From NCBI GenBank assembly GCA_018857735.1, contig JABMCL010000713.1, positions 886,001-950,000 of the forward strand: a stretch of DNA of 64,000 bases, given 5' to 3'. This DNA is from Alviniconcha marisindica (Eukaryota; Mollusca; Gastropoda; Provannidae). Shown one piece after another: positions 11,701 to 18,952 of the stretch. The notes beneath the pieces were generated by a model. It made no database searches. It was not told the DNA's origin and worked only from the letters and a program-made list of their open reading frames with translations. The position numbers and the translations under genes are program-made. The stretch's first letter is position 1. The number at the start of each line of letters is the position of its first letter.

Positions 11701-14700
11701 GCATGTGGCTATCTGCATGGAGTTAGAATGTGCTATGGACAATGACGTTGGTTTGATAAGAGTTGGAGTGAAGGCAACAATTTATGTTCTGTGTCTGTCT
11801 CTCGGTGCTAGGTGTTTGATGAGCTCCTGCTGGATGTGGACTGGAGTGTGAATGCTGGAACCTGGATGTGGCTGTCCTGCAGCGCCTTCTTCCAGCAGTT
11901 CTTCCACTGCTACTGCCCTGTCAACTTTGGCAAGAGAGCCGACCCAACAGGGGACTTTGTCAGGTCAGAACTCAGTTTGGGCTGTAGAGATAGACGGAGA
12001 GTTGGTTTTTATGCCCAGTCAACCATAACAGTTATATCAGGGTGCTGGGGTGTAGAGGCCAATCATAGTTCAGGAGCTGTGTGAGTCGAGGTGGCCGTCC
12101 TGGGCTGTCCATCCTAACGAGCCTTCTGGCTTCCGTGGACGTAAAGATTTATTGAACCATGCTTCGGCATTGGTCACAGCTTGTCCCTAATATGTCAACC
12201 GACATCTGAGGACATTAAGCATCACTTCATCATCATCATCAGAGGCCAGTTTTGTGACTCTCATTATTGGAAGAAGCTAACCGTCTCATGTGAGATGCTG
12301 TTCAATGGAAACTTGCCTTCTTATTTGAGAACCAGTCCATTGGGGACTATTAGCCTTCCCATTTTAAAGCTGACTGAACAGGGATGAGCCTTCCCATTTG
12401 AAAGCTGGCTGACCAGGGATGAGCCTTCTCATTTGAGAACTAATCCTTCAGAGGCTATAGCCTTCTCATTTGGGAGTGGATCCAATGGCGGAATTTTCCA
12501 GGTGCAAGACACAGTTTGGAGTGTAGATAGAGGTGGACTTTGTGAGCCCCATTGCTTTAAAGAACTAGTCTTCTTGAAACATTTTAGTTGCACAGATAGA
12601 AGAGACATCAGCGATTTTGCCTAAAAATGTTAACTGCTTTCGTGTCAAGCTTCAAAGAGGCCATGGCATAATAAGGCAAGCCATGACACCTAAGTGTTTT
12701 GTGCATCCTGTCCTGATGGTTATTGCTCATAAAACTCAGTGTAACAATTCAGTATAAAGTCAGCTGGGTGTTTGTAAACCAAATCCTTGATTTACATCTT
12801 TGGTTTGACGTCTTCTGCTTATTGTACCAGCATGTTTTCAGAAGGCTGGTTCCTTTGAGGACTAATTATCATTTTAGGATGCATGCATTGCATTTGAATT
12901 TTTGTGGTCCATGAGTTATGTGATGAAGGTGTTGCAAACTCTTGCTTGTTCATGGAATGTGGTTGGTCTCTCAGTTCAAAACATCTCACCTTCTTTCTGT
13001 TGTCTTGTCGCAGCCTGAAATAATCTGCATGCATGTGAAAACACCTCAGGTAAAAATACTGAAAATTGTTTGGCCAGTCATATTTAATGGCTTATCCGTA
13101 ACTGAAAATACGCCAGAGCTTCATCATGTCTGTAATTTAATGAAGGGTGAATTGGCAAGAGATCAGTCAGATTGAAGAAATTATATAACTGTTTTTAGCT
13201 GATCAATTGTTTTTTCCTTGTGCAGGCATTACCTGCCGGCTCTGAAGTTTTTTCCTACCCAGTACATCTACGAGCCATGGACAGCTCCGGAATCAGTGCA
13301 GAAGGCAGCCAAGTGCATTGTGGGCAAAGACTACCCTATGCCTATGGTTGACCACACACAAATCAGTCGCATCAACATGGAACGCATGCGACAGGTGTAC
13401 AAAACACTGCTTATCAGCCCATCAGGTCAGTACTGCAAAATAGCATGGCCTTGTGGTCCAGGGTGTGGTCAGGGATGGCTTGTGATCAGGGGGGGTGTGG
13501 CTTGTGGTCAGGGGGGGTGTGGGTTAGGGGTGTGGCTTGTGGTCAGGGGTGTGGCTTGTGGGCCAAAGTTGCTGCTTGCCAGCAGGGATGTGGCTTATGA
13601 ACAGGGGTGTGGCTTGTGGCCAGGGATGGTTTGTGATCAGGGGTGTGGCTTGTGGCCAGGGATGGTTTGTGATCAGGGGTGTGGCTTGTGGCCAGGGATG
13701 GTTTGTGATCAGGGGGGTTTTGGCCTTTTTTGGCCAGGGATGGTTTGTGATCAGGGGTGTGGCTTGTGGCCAGGGATGGTTTGTGGCCAGGGATGGTTTG
13801 TGATCAGGGGTGTGGCTTGTGGCCAGGGATGGTTTGTGATCAGGGGTGTGGCTTGTGGGGTGGTTTGTGGCCAGGGATGGTTTGTGATCGGGGTGTGTTT
13901 TGGCCAGGGATGGTTTGTGATCAGGGGTGTGGTTTGTGATCAGGGGTGTGGTTTGTGGCCAGGGATGGTTTGTGATCAGGGGTGTTGGTCCGGGGTGTGG
14001 TTTGTGATCGGGGGTGTTGGTCAGGGATGTGCTTTGTGGTCAGGGATGTGGGTTGTGATCAGGGGTGTTGGTCAGGGATGTGGGTTGTGATTGGGGGTGT
14101 TGGTCAGGGATGTGGTTTGTGATCAGGGGTGTTGGTCAGGGATGTGTTGATCCCGGGGTGTTGGTCAGGGATGTGGTTGTGATCGGGGTGTTGGTCAGGG
14201 ATGTGGGTGTGTTGTGATCAGGGGTGTTGGTCAGGGATGTGGTTTGTGATCAGGGGTGTTGGTCAGGGATGTGGGTTGTGGCCAGGGGTGTTGGTCAGGG
14301 ATGTGCTTTGTGATCCGGGGTGTTGGTCAGGGATGTGGGTTGTGATATCAGGGGTGTTGGTCAGGGATGTGGGTTGTGATCAGGGATGTGGGTTGTGATA
14401 AGGGGTGTGGGTTTTGGTCAGGGATGTGGGTTGTGGTCAGGGATGTGGGTTGTTGCCAGGGATGTGGGTTGTGGTCAGGGGTGTGGGTTGTGGCCAGGGA
14501 TGTGGGTTGTCGCCAGGGATGGTCTGTGAGCAGGGGTGTTGGTCAGGGATGTGGGTTGTGGTCAGGGATGTGGCTTGTGGCCAGGGATTGTTTGTGATCA
14601 GGGATGTGACTTGTGATCAGGGGTGTGGCTTGTCGTCAGTGATGTGGGTTTTGATCAGGGATGTGGCTTGTGGCCTGGTTGTTGTGTTGCACAGATGATG

Positions 14701-15514
14701 ATGTGGAGCTTAATGGCCTCAGATGTTGGGCTGACATATTAGGGACAGCTGCGTTGCACATGTCTGTGCTGGACTTTATGCTGCATATTCTTGTTACGCA
14801 TTTTGGTGAAAATTCTGATGCATTAAGGTAGTGATGTTGATGATCACAACACATGCATAGATGATGTACCTGCTTTTTATGAAGAATTCATATTTGTTTT
14901 CTTTTAGTCATATTTCTGCTGTTTTGTTTTGCTTATTGTTAATTGTTGGTTCAGCACTGTGGGTGATGTCAGGCTGTGTGAATTGGGGTTGTTTTTTTCT
15001 CAGGAGAGAAACCCACTGCAGTGAATTCTGCCTAAAATATATAACATTCATTTTCTTTTTTCAGGGGCTGGTTTCAAGCGAAAACTTGATGTCCCCAAAC
15101 TGCCGAAGAGTAAGTTTTTGTTTTATATTTGTTGTGGTCATGTGGTACATTGGTGTTCCACACACACACGCACATGCTCGTGCACACACACACACGCACG
15201 CACGCACATATGCACACACACACACACACACACATACACTCTCTGGACACAAACATGCGTGCATGCTCACAACTGTCCTGAGTTACTCTTGGCAGCACAA
15301 GATGAGATGTAATGACATGGGAAAAGTGGGGGGGGGGGGCGGGATTTTAACCTTGTTGCACTTGTGTATGTGTCTAGCTATATATTTGAGAAAAGTGTTG
15401 GTTTATGCATTTATTGACACCATTACATTACCTGTTGCAGTGGACATGTTCTACCTGAAGGCCAGCATGTTTGGCCAGGCTTCATCGGACGAGGATCAAG
15501 AGCAGACACATTGA
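1772..15514 (+). CDS. cry2: type II (vertebrate-like) cryptochrome, 12 exons
   Basis: This is a complete cryptochrome gene. Twelve exons join at GT-AG borders into one open frame of 550 codons with no conflict of phase. The product has an N-terminal photolyase-like alpha/beta domain (about 17-145, starting with [13 protein letters not shown]), the conserved [13 protein letters not shown] linker, and a C-terminal FAD-binding helical domain (about 245-505, with [23 protein letters not shown] and [20 protein letters not shown]). It resembles mouse CRY1 more than (6-4) photolyase, for example in [15 protein letters not shown]. Cys429 and His488 align with mouse Cys414 and His473, the pair that shares a zinc ion with PER2. 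Proteins of this type repress CLOCK:BMAL-driven transcription in the nucleus. The tail is short (about 45 residues) and holds a basic KRK patch. The ATG at 1814 (MGRKN...) fits the family start better than the one at 1772 and would give 536 residues. Confidence 0.93.
1975..3494 (+). other. cryptochrome intron 1 with simple repeats
   Basis: This 1.5 kb intron ends TTTCAG. It holds A-rich and poly-C/CA tracts at about 2660-2765, a tRNA-derived SINE-like segment on the minus strand (about 3010-3115), and TG-rich sequence at 3118-3215. No further exon is recognised. Confidence 0.7.
3010..3115 (-). mobile_element. tRNA-derived SINE-like fragment
   Basis: Read on the minus strand, TAGCTAAGTGG (3086-3096) matches a Pol III A box and GGTTTGATCC (3047-3056) matches a B box, at tRNA-like spacing. 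The head differs from the other tRNA-headed SINE in this window, so this is a separate family or an old decayed copy. No target-site duplication was seen. Confidence 0.45.
3495..3603 (+). CDS. cry2: cryptochrome exon 2
   Basis: Residues 68-104. It encodes [20 protein letters not shown], then the [17 protein letters not shown] stretch that is almost invariant in animal cryptochromes. Acceptor TTTCAG|G, donor AAG|GTGAGT. A (GT)n tract of about 10 units follows the donor closely (about 3617-3637). Confidence 0.93.
3604..4813 (+). other. cryptochrome intron 2
   Basis: AT-rich intron of 1.2 kb with a short (GT)n near its start and TATATA-rich sequence near 3705-3735. No gene or recognised repeat is seen in the rest. 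Confidence 0.7.
4814..4956 (+). CDS. cry2: cryptochrome exon 3
   Basis: Residues 105-151 plus two bases. It encodes [20 protein letters not shown] and then [13 protein letters not shown], the end of the alpha/beta domain. Acceptor TTGCAG|G, donor ACA|GTGAGT, phase 2, which joins exactly to exon 4. Confidence 0.93.
5461..5645 (+). CDS. cry2: cryptochrome exon 4
   Basis: Residues 152-213 plus one base. It encodes [20 protein letters not shown], a divergent proline-rich linker, and [18 protein letters not shown]. The linker between SILSGM and [12 protein letters not shown] is the least conserved part, as is usual in this family. Donor GG|GTAAGT. Confidence 0.92.
6838..7140 (+). repeat. about 66-bp tandem repeat, 5 copies
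   Basis: Each unit contains AGCCAAAAACAAGAATG followed by an A-rich run and TTCTGCCTTGGAGTGGGA. Unit starts lie near 6848, 6913, 6980, 7046 and 7113. The copies are similar, which suggests fairly recent expansion. The block is intronic. Confidence 0.9.
7370..7860 (+). repeat. degenerate tandem repeat, about 150-bp unit, 3 copies
   Basis: Three diverged copies share GATAA...GTGAA, a stretch like AAAACACTGGCT, then GCCACCGGCTTCAGT and an AT-rich end. The divergence suggests an old duplication. It lies at the 3' end of intron 4. Confidence 0.6.
7884..7972 (+). CDS. cry2: cryptochrome exon 5
   Basis: Residues 214-243, encoding [19 protein letters not shown] and YRHLERK. Acceptor GTCCAG|G, donor AAG|GTAAGC. 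It joins exon 4 at the conserved ELGFDTD and exon 6 at [12 protein letters not shown]. Confidence 0.92.
8130..8231 (+). mobile_element. SINE-like element, family C
   Basis: It begins GCTCAGGAGCTGCGTG, shares the head GTCGAGGTGGCCGTCCTGGG with family B, and then runs directly into the common core (CCCTAATAAACC...GGTTTCTGTG). The tail is CAACA-rich. A second copy lies at 25403-25505. It appears to be a short form of family B with only one core. Confidence 0.7.
8247..8480 (+). mobile_element. decayed tRNA-headed SINE, family A
   Basis: It aligns along much of its length with the full copy at 8698-8991: ATGCATTAGGCTGGCCAGC, AGAAGGACCTTGGTTTGATC, then AACATTAATGCAGGAGT and TTCTGGTGGTGGCAGTGTAG. 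It is older and more diverged than its neighbour. Confidence 0.65.
8518..8697 (+). repeat. about 60-bp tandem repeat, 3 copies
   Basis: Units share CATACTACTTAAGTAG, then TTGTAGAAGGCTA and CTACTAGGAATAGG. The block sits directly before the SINE at 8698. Confidence 0.8.
8698..8991 (+). mobile_element. tRNA-derived SINE, family A (full length)
   Basis: It starts GTGAGCCGGTTTGGCC and has a Pol III A box (TGGCCTAGCGG) and B box (GGTTCGATACC) at tRNA spacing. An unrelated body follows with AATGGCTCTCATCGCTGCCC and TTCTGGTGGTGACAG, then a C-tract. The 3' core ends in GGTTTCTGTGGAC...TTTACTTA. Other copies lie at 25084, 53362 and 63842. The parent tRNA cannot be named with confidence. Confidence 0.85.
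9479..9619 (+). CDS. cry2: cryptochrome exon 6
   Basis: Residues 244-290, exactly 47 codons. It encodes [14 protein letters not shown] and [20 protein letters not shown], where the FAD-binding domain begins. Acceptor TTTCAG|G, donor AAG|GTCAGT. Confidence 0.94.
9905..9982 (-). repeat. dispersed repeat fragment (ATTATT tail)
   Basis: Read on the minus strand this is TAATAATGGACATTTCTATGG followed by CGCATGATCCCTAGC. It matches 22276-22345 on the plus strand. The trinucleotide tail and shared body suggest the 3' end of a retroelement. Confidence 0.6.
10134..10402 (+). repeat. tandem duplication of about 135 bp next to exon 7
   Basis: Two copies (about 10134-10266 and 10271-10402) share ATGGTTCCAG, then TTCAGAGGGTTT, GTGACATTTGAC and CTTCA(G/A)TGCACCCTTT. 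The second copy runs straight into the pyrimidine tract of the exon 7 acceptor. Confidence 0.8.
10411..10581 (+). CDS. cry2: cryptochrome exon 7
   Basis: Residues 291-347, exactly 57 codons. It encodes the [20 protein letters not shown] helices and [19 protein letters not shown], core FAD-domain sequence. Acceptor CTGCAG|G, donor GAG|GTGGGT. Confidence 0.94.
10852..10992 (+). CDS. cry2: cryptochrome exon 8
   Basis: Residues 348-394, 47 codons. It encodes [20 protein letters not shown] and [20 protein letters not shown], the most conserved FAD-pocket block of the family. Acceptor CGACAG|G, donor AAG|GTATAA. Confidence 0.95.
10993..11811 (+). other. cryptochrome intron 8
   Basis: An 820-base intron ending GTGCTAG. 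A C-rich stretch with CCCCACCC repeats lies at about 11585-11690. No recognised repeat or exon is seen in the remainder. Confidence 0.7.
11812..11963 (+). CDS. cry2: cryptochrome exon 9
   Basis: Residues 395-444 plus two bases. It encodes [20 protein letters not shown], where Trp412 and Trp414 match the Trp electron-transfer chain, and [20 protein letters not shown]. Cys427 and Cys429 lie in the PER/FBXL3-facing surface of vertebrate CRYs. Acceptor TGCTAG|G, donor CAG|GTCAGA. Confidence 0.94.
12064..12241 (+). mobile_element. SINE-like element, family B
   Basis: It starts CATAGTTCAGGAGCTGTG and carries GAGCCTTCTGGC...CCGTGGACGTAAAG (core 1), then CATGCTTCGGCATTGGTCAC and core 2 (GTCCCTAATATGTCAACC...GAGGACATTAAGC). 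The tail is (TCA)n. There is no tRNA-like head. It lies in cryptochrome intron 9. Confidence 0.8.
12315..12475 (+). repeat. short imperfect tandem repeat, about 40-50 bp
   Basis: Four to five units share GCCTTC(C/T)CATTTGA and then either AGCTGGCTGACCAGGGATGA or a related ending. It follows the family B element in intron 9. Confidence 0.7.
13226..13425 (+). CDS. cry2: cryptochrome exon 10
   Basis: Residues 445-511 plus one base. It encodes [35 protein letters not shown] and the helix [11 protein letters not shown], which corresponds to the CC helix where CRY contacts PER and FBXL3. His488 matches the zinc-binding His of mouse CRY1. The donor TCAG|GTCAGT is immediately followed by the G-rich minisatellite, and the coding frame stays open into it until 14090. 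Confidence 0.93.
13440..14690 (+). repeat. G-rich minisatellite in cryptochrome intron 10
   Basis: About 1.25 kb of diverged units built from GGCCAGGGATGGTTTGTGATC, AGGGGTGTGG and GGTCAGGGATGTGGG. Subtypes are grouped: a 38-bp type on the left and shorter types on the right. GGG and GGGG runs recur on the coding strand, so RNA or DNA G-quadruplexes are possible. It starts within 20 bases of the exon 10 donor. Confidence 0.93.
14694..14752 (-). mobile_element. 5'-truncated family B SINE with TSD
   Basis: Only the last 59 bases (core 2 and tail) are present, in minus orientation. The element is flanked by GTTGCACA at 14686-14693 and 14753-14760. A target-site duplication plus 5' truncation is typical of LINE-driven insertion. 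It marks the right edge of the G-rich minisatellite. Confidence 0.7.
15065..15109 (+). CDS. cry2: cryptochrome exon 11 (basic tail segment)
   Basis: Residues 512-526, [15 protein letters not shown]. This 45-base exon preserves phase 1 on both sides (acceptor TTTCAG|G, donor AAGA|GTAAGT). The KRK cluster could act as a nuclear localisation signal, as in other CRY tails. Because the exon is short and the tail not conserved, it is less certain than exons 1-10. Confidence 0.8.
15155..15240 (+). repeat. CA-rich microsatellite
   Basis: An interrupted (CA)n/(CACG)n tract in cryptochrome intron 11. Confidence 0.9.
15441..15514 (+). CDS. cry2: cryptochrome exon 12 (C-terminus and stop)
   Basis: Residues 527-550 and TGA at 15512. 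It encodes [20 protein letters not shown] plus four more residues, an acidic end. Acceptor TTGCAG|T joins in phase with exon 11. The tail of about 45 residues after the last conserved helix is shorter than in vertebrate CRY1 (about 100). Confidence 0.82.
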
Positions 15515-15681
15515 TCATCTGCAGAGTCCAGCCAGAGCTTGTAGGCACAGGACAAGCGGCTGGACTTCAGTGATGACATGCTCCTGGCTTTCCTTGTCTC
15601 AGCAGCCTGGCTCATCTATCGGAAATTGCTCAACACTGAAGCATGCGCCAGTGAATGGTGTGTGAACCGAATCTGGCTTCC

Positions 15682-16018
15682 TCGAAGAGTGACTGTAAAA
15701 AGCTGCCTTGGCAGACATTGGCTGAAGAGTGACTACAAAAAGCTGCCTTGGCAGACATTGGTTGAAGAGTGACTACAAAAAGCTGCCTTGGCAGACATTG
15801 GCTGAATGAAAAAAGTTGGGGGGCCTTACCCAAAAAACTGCCTTGGCAGACATTGGCTGAAGAGTGACTACAAAAAGCTGCCTTGGCAGACATTGGCTGA
15901 AGAGTGACTACAAAAAGCTGCCTTGGCAGACATTGGCTGAAGAGTGACTACAAAAAGCTGCCTTGGCAGACGTTGGCTGAAGAGTGACAGCAAAAAGCTG
16001 CCTTGGCAGACATTGGTT
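15682..16018 (+). repeat. 40-bp tandem repeat with hairpin motif, about 8 copies
   Basis: The unit is GAAGAGTGACTACAAAAAGC, then TGCCTTGGCAGACATTGGCT. Each copy has the short inverted repeat CTGCC-TT-GGCAG. One unit is interrupted near 15806-15835. It begins about 170 bases after the cryptochrome stop, so it is probably transcribed in the 3'UTR. Confidence 0.9.
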
Positions 16019-16505
16019 TGATACTCTTGGCTGGCCTGGTGGCCATCCACTTCTGTTTTTACACTCCAGTGTCAGATTCTACGGTTGACTGGAGTTGGTG
16101 ACGAATTTTGGTGACAACTTGATTTTATTCCCACAGAACAGGATAATACAGAGTTGAAGGCGTGTTTGTTTAGCGTTGAAACGCGACACAAATGACAGTG
16201 TTTTTTGGAGTGATTCATCACCCACCAAGGTACTTCTGACATGACTGGGGAATTGATTAAATGTGTCTATTAGTATCTAACCTTATTGTCCAACATGCTG
16301 TTTCTGCACTCAAAAGCATCCAGCAGCTACTGTTGCGAGATGTTGGGATCGGTGGTGATAAATGAGGTTAGTCTGGTTGTGTTGTGCAATGGTTTATGAC
16401 TGTTCTGGTACAAGGTATGGTGCTTCTTCTCCAATTCTTTGTAATAATTTAGCTTTCTCTGAACTCTTCAGAAGCAACAAACCAACCAAATCGGGCAGGG
16501 TTTTG

Positions 16506-16675
16506 ATGATGATGAAGTGATGCTTAATGTCCTCAGATGTCAGTTGACATATTAGGGACAAGTTGTGACCAATGCCGAAGCACGGTGCAATAATTTTGTA
16601 CGTCCACGGAAACCAGAAGGCTCGTTAGGACGGACAGCCCAGGACGGCCACCTCGACTCCCACACAGCTCCTGAA
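16506..16675 (-). mobile_element. family B SINE with 10-bp TSD
   Basis: A full-length minus-strand copy flanked by CAGGGTTTTG at 16496-16505 and 16676-16685. The perfect duplication defines the element ends and shows that it moved by target-primed insertion. Confidence 0.85.
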
Positions 16676-17645
16676 CAGGGTTTTGGGCAGAATATGGCCT
16701 TCATTGCTGCAGCTTGCTCTGCACTGAGCAGGTGTCTGACTTTTTCCAGCTCCATTGACACACATTACTGTGCAGTGACCAGGTACCCCACTGAAGACGG
16801 TATACACCTGCCTGCCCATGAAAATGATGTAAAATAGTTACGCAAACTTCTCACCAGTCTTGCTGAATGGACTTCTAAATTGAAGCAGTAAAAGTAATAA
16901 CAAAAACCCCAAAAGAGAATAAGAATGTTAAAGAAAATAGTGTGATCATGTTAAAAAGAGAATAAGGCATGCGTTAACTGTATATGTGTTTTACATCTAT
17001 TCTTCACATTATGAATGCTATGATTAGTGTTATTAGTTTGAGTTCAGACACAGTACCTTATGTTTGATGTGTGTTATGCTATTAATAGTATTGTGCCATC
17101 CAGTGATGCCCATGTATGTTTCTTGTTGAATATCTCCGCATTGCATTTTCACCTGAGGAGGATGACACGAACTGTTGTCACTGGTTCATTGTCAGATAGG
17201 TCCATTAATTTTGTGGTACAGTTCATCTTCACACAATTCTTGTAGTGATGTTATGGTGTGTGTGCATGTGTTGTGTGTGTTAGTTTTAGAAAATGAGAGC
17301 ATCAGCATTTGATATACATCTTTTATTTTGTGTAGAGGTGTGTGGTTGTGAACATTTGCCAAGAAGAGGTGATGTCATGACAAATATGATTGCATGTTGG
17401 TGTCATGACAAATATGATTTTGTGTGTACTAGCACTTTGTTGTACATCTGGATGAAGCATATGTGGCGTACTCTTTTTCACTCACCCCAACCTCAACCGC
17501 TCTCTGACTCAAAGCTAAAATGATCTTAACAGCACAGGATAGTTTACGTTACGGCAAACTGAGTGAAAACATTGCTTTGCGGAAATCAACTGTCCAACGG
17601 TGAATTGCTAATCATGACTTCTCAGGTTATTGTTTGGCAGCCAGT

Positions 17646-17806
17646 CAAATGATGATGCAGTGATGCTTAATGTCCTCAGATGTCGGCTGACATATTAGGG
17701 ACAAGCTGTGACCAATGCCGAAGCATGGTTCAGTAAATCTTTACGTCCATGGAAGCCAGAAAGCTCGTTAGGACGGCCACCTCGACTCTCACACAGCTCC
17801 TGAACT
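17646..17806 (-). mobile_element. family B SINE, minus strand
   Basis: Nearly full length: GATGATG tail, TGTCGGCTGACATATTAGGG, GACCAATGCCGAAGCATGG, and the head CAGCTCCTGAA. A clear target duplication was not found. Confidence 0.8.
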
Positions 17807-18695
17807 ATGTTGGAGTCAAAATTGAGCAGCAGGCCTTTATAGCAACAGTAAACAGAAAGTCTGGCCTAGTTTTTTTAACACTGGTGAAATTTGATAATTT
17901 GTGGATGACAAGACAGCTTTTACCAGTAATATTTGATTATTTTCTTCTTGAAGGGTGTCTCAAATCATAATGTTCATAGCTTTGTTCAGACTTAGGCTTT
18001 GATAACAGTAACTTTTATGGCTGCTATTCTAAAGGTTTAAAAATGTTAAATAGAAATTCTAACACATAGTGGAGGGGAGCAGTTGGTAAAGCTCACATGA
18101 AGCATGTACATCAGTACCAGTTCATACACTTAGTAGCACACCACACACTCACATGCACAGTCATCCTCTCTTTCTTTCTCACAAAGAAGCAATTCAGAAT
18201 TCCAAGTTGGAAGACTGATTGGAGGCAGCAATCTTTTATTCTAGCAGATATTCACCTTTCGGATGGTTCAGTTAAAAATGGCTGGAATGTATGACCTCCT
18301 GTGTTTGTGTGTGTGTGTGCGTCTGTATGCCGTGTGTGTACACACACGTGTGCACTTTTTTTTTGTGTGTGTGTGTGTATGCTGACTGAATGCTTTTAAC
18401 TTAAAGCGTTGATTGTGATGTTACATTTTGTAAGTTCTGTAGCATCATATGCCCGTCATGCCCTTGTTGTCACATTGATGTTAAATTTACTTTCATGTTG
18501 ATGTCAAAGTAATATCCCCAAGAGGACCTTCTTCAGCTTGTAATGTGTCATCTCCCAGTTCACTGCCTGAAGAAGAAGTGAATCATGGGCGCTATTCAGC
18601 TTTCCCCACTCCTCTGCTTGGCAGAGAGAATATCACTCCTTTTTTATAACCCAGTGTCGCAGTGACAAACCCACAAATCTTCATGTTGATTGAGA

Positions 18696-18701
18696 AATAA
18701 A
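18696..18701 (+). terminator. candidate poly(A) signal AATAAA
   Basis: AATAAA followed about 30 bases later by GTTCAGTGTTGTTGTTTTTTT, a GU-rich element. It is 3.2 kb after the cryptochrome stop. A second candidate is at 19748. Neither can be proven from sequence alone. Confidence 0.3.
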
Positions 18702-18850
18702 CCTACTGAGCTGGGTAAACAAACATGTTCAGTGTTGTTGTTTTTTTAATTAAATATTGTGTGTCATGCAAAGCAAGTTTGTTTAATATCGTCAAAAAAC
18801 AAACAAATCTGAAACAAAGTTGACTGCCACAGCACCAGTGTTCTGAAAAG

Positions 18851-18952
18851 ATCAAGACACACAAAAGGTTAAAAAGGGAATATACTTTAATTGGAGAAAG
18901 TTAAAAGTCTAATCAAAATTAGCATTCTTTTTAACCATTTGTGTGTTTTGAT
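18851..18952. mobile_element. foldback/MITE-like element
   Basis: Left arm 18851-18876 and right arm 18927-18952 form a 26-bp inverted repeat with 24 matches (ATCAA(G/A)ACACACAAA and GGTTAAAAAG). About 50 bases of AT-rich DNA lie between. A related pair of arms occurs at 21150-21262. No transposase is present, so it would be non-autonomous. Confidence 0.6.

Larger units (their letters stand above)
15515..18720 (+). other. probable 3'UTR / downstream region of cryptochrome
   Basis: It begins directly after the stop and contains the 40-bp hairpin repeat, two minus-strand family B SINEs and GT-rich sequence. AATAAA at 18696-18701, followed by a GT-rich stretch, is one possible poly(A) signal. 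How far the transcript extends cannot be seen from sequence. Confidence 0.4.

Noticed and set aside
13218..14090. 290-codon frame as a separate gene
   Set aside because: Its first 69 codons are cryptochrome exon 10. The rest is intronic minisatellite read in frame, so it is treated as possible intron retention and not as a gene.
14861..15514. 217-codon frame around cryptochrome exons 11-12
   Set aside because: It reads the intron and the wrong frame of exon 11. Splice phases show that only its last 23 codons are real coding sequence.
1772..15514. (6-4) photolyase instead of cryptochrome
   Set aside because: Block by block the sequence is closer to vertebrate CRY, for example [29 protein letters not shown] and [14 protein letters not shown]. 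It also has a CRY-like helix and tail after the FAD domain.
17646..17835. AGTCAAA as a target duplication of the SINE at 17646
   Set aside because: The right-hand match lies several bases away from the element end, so it is probably chance.
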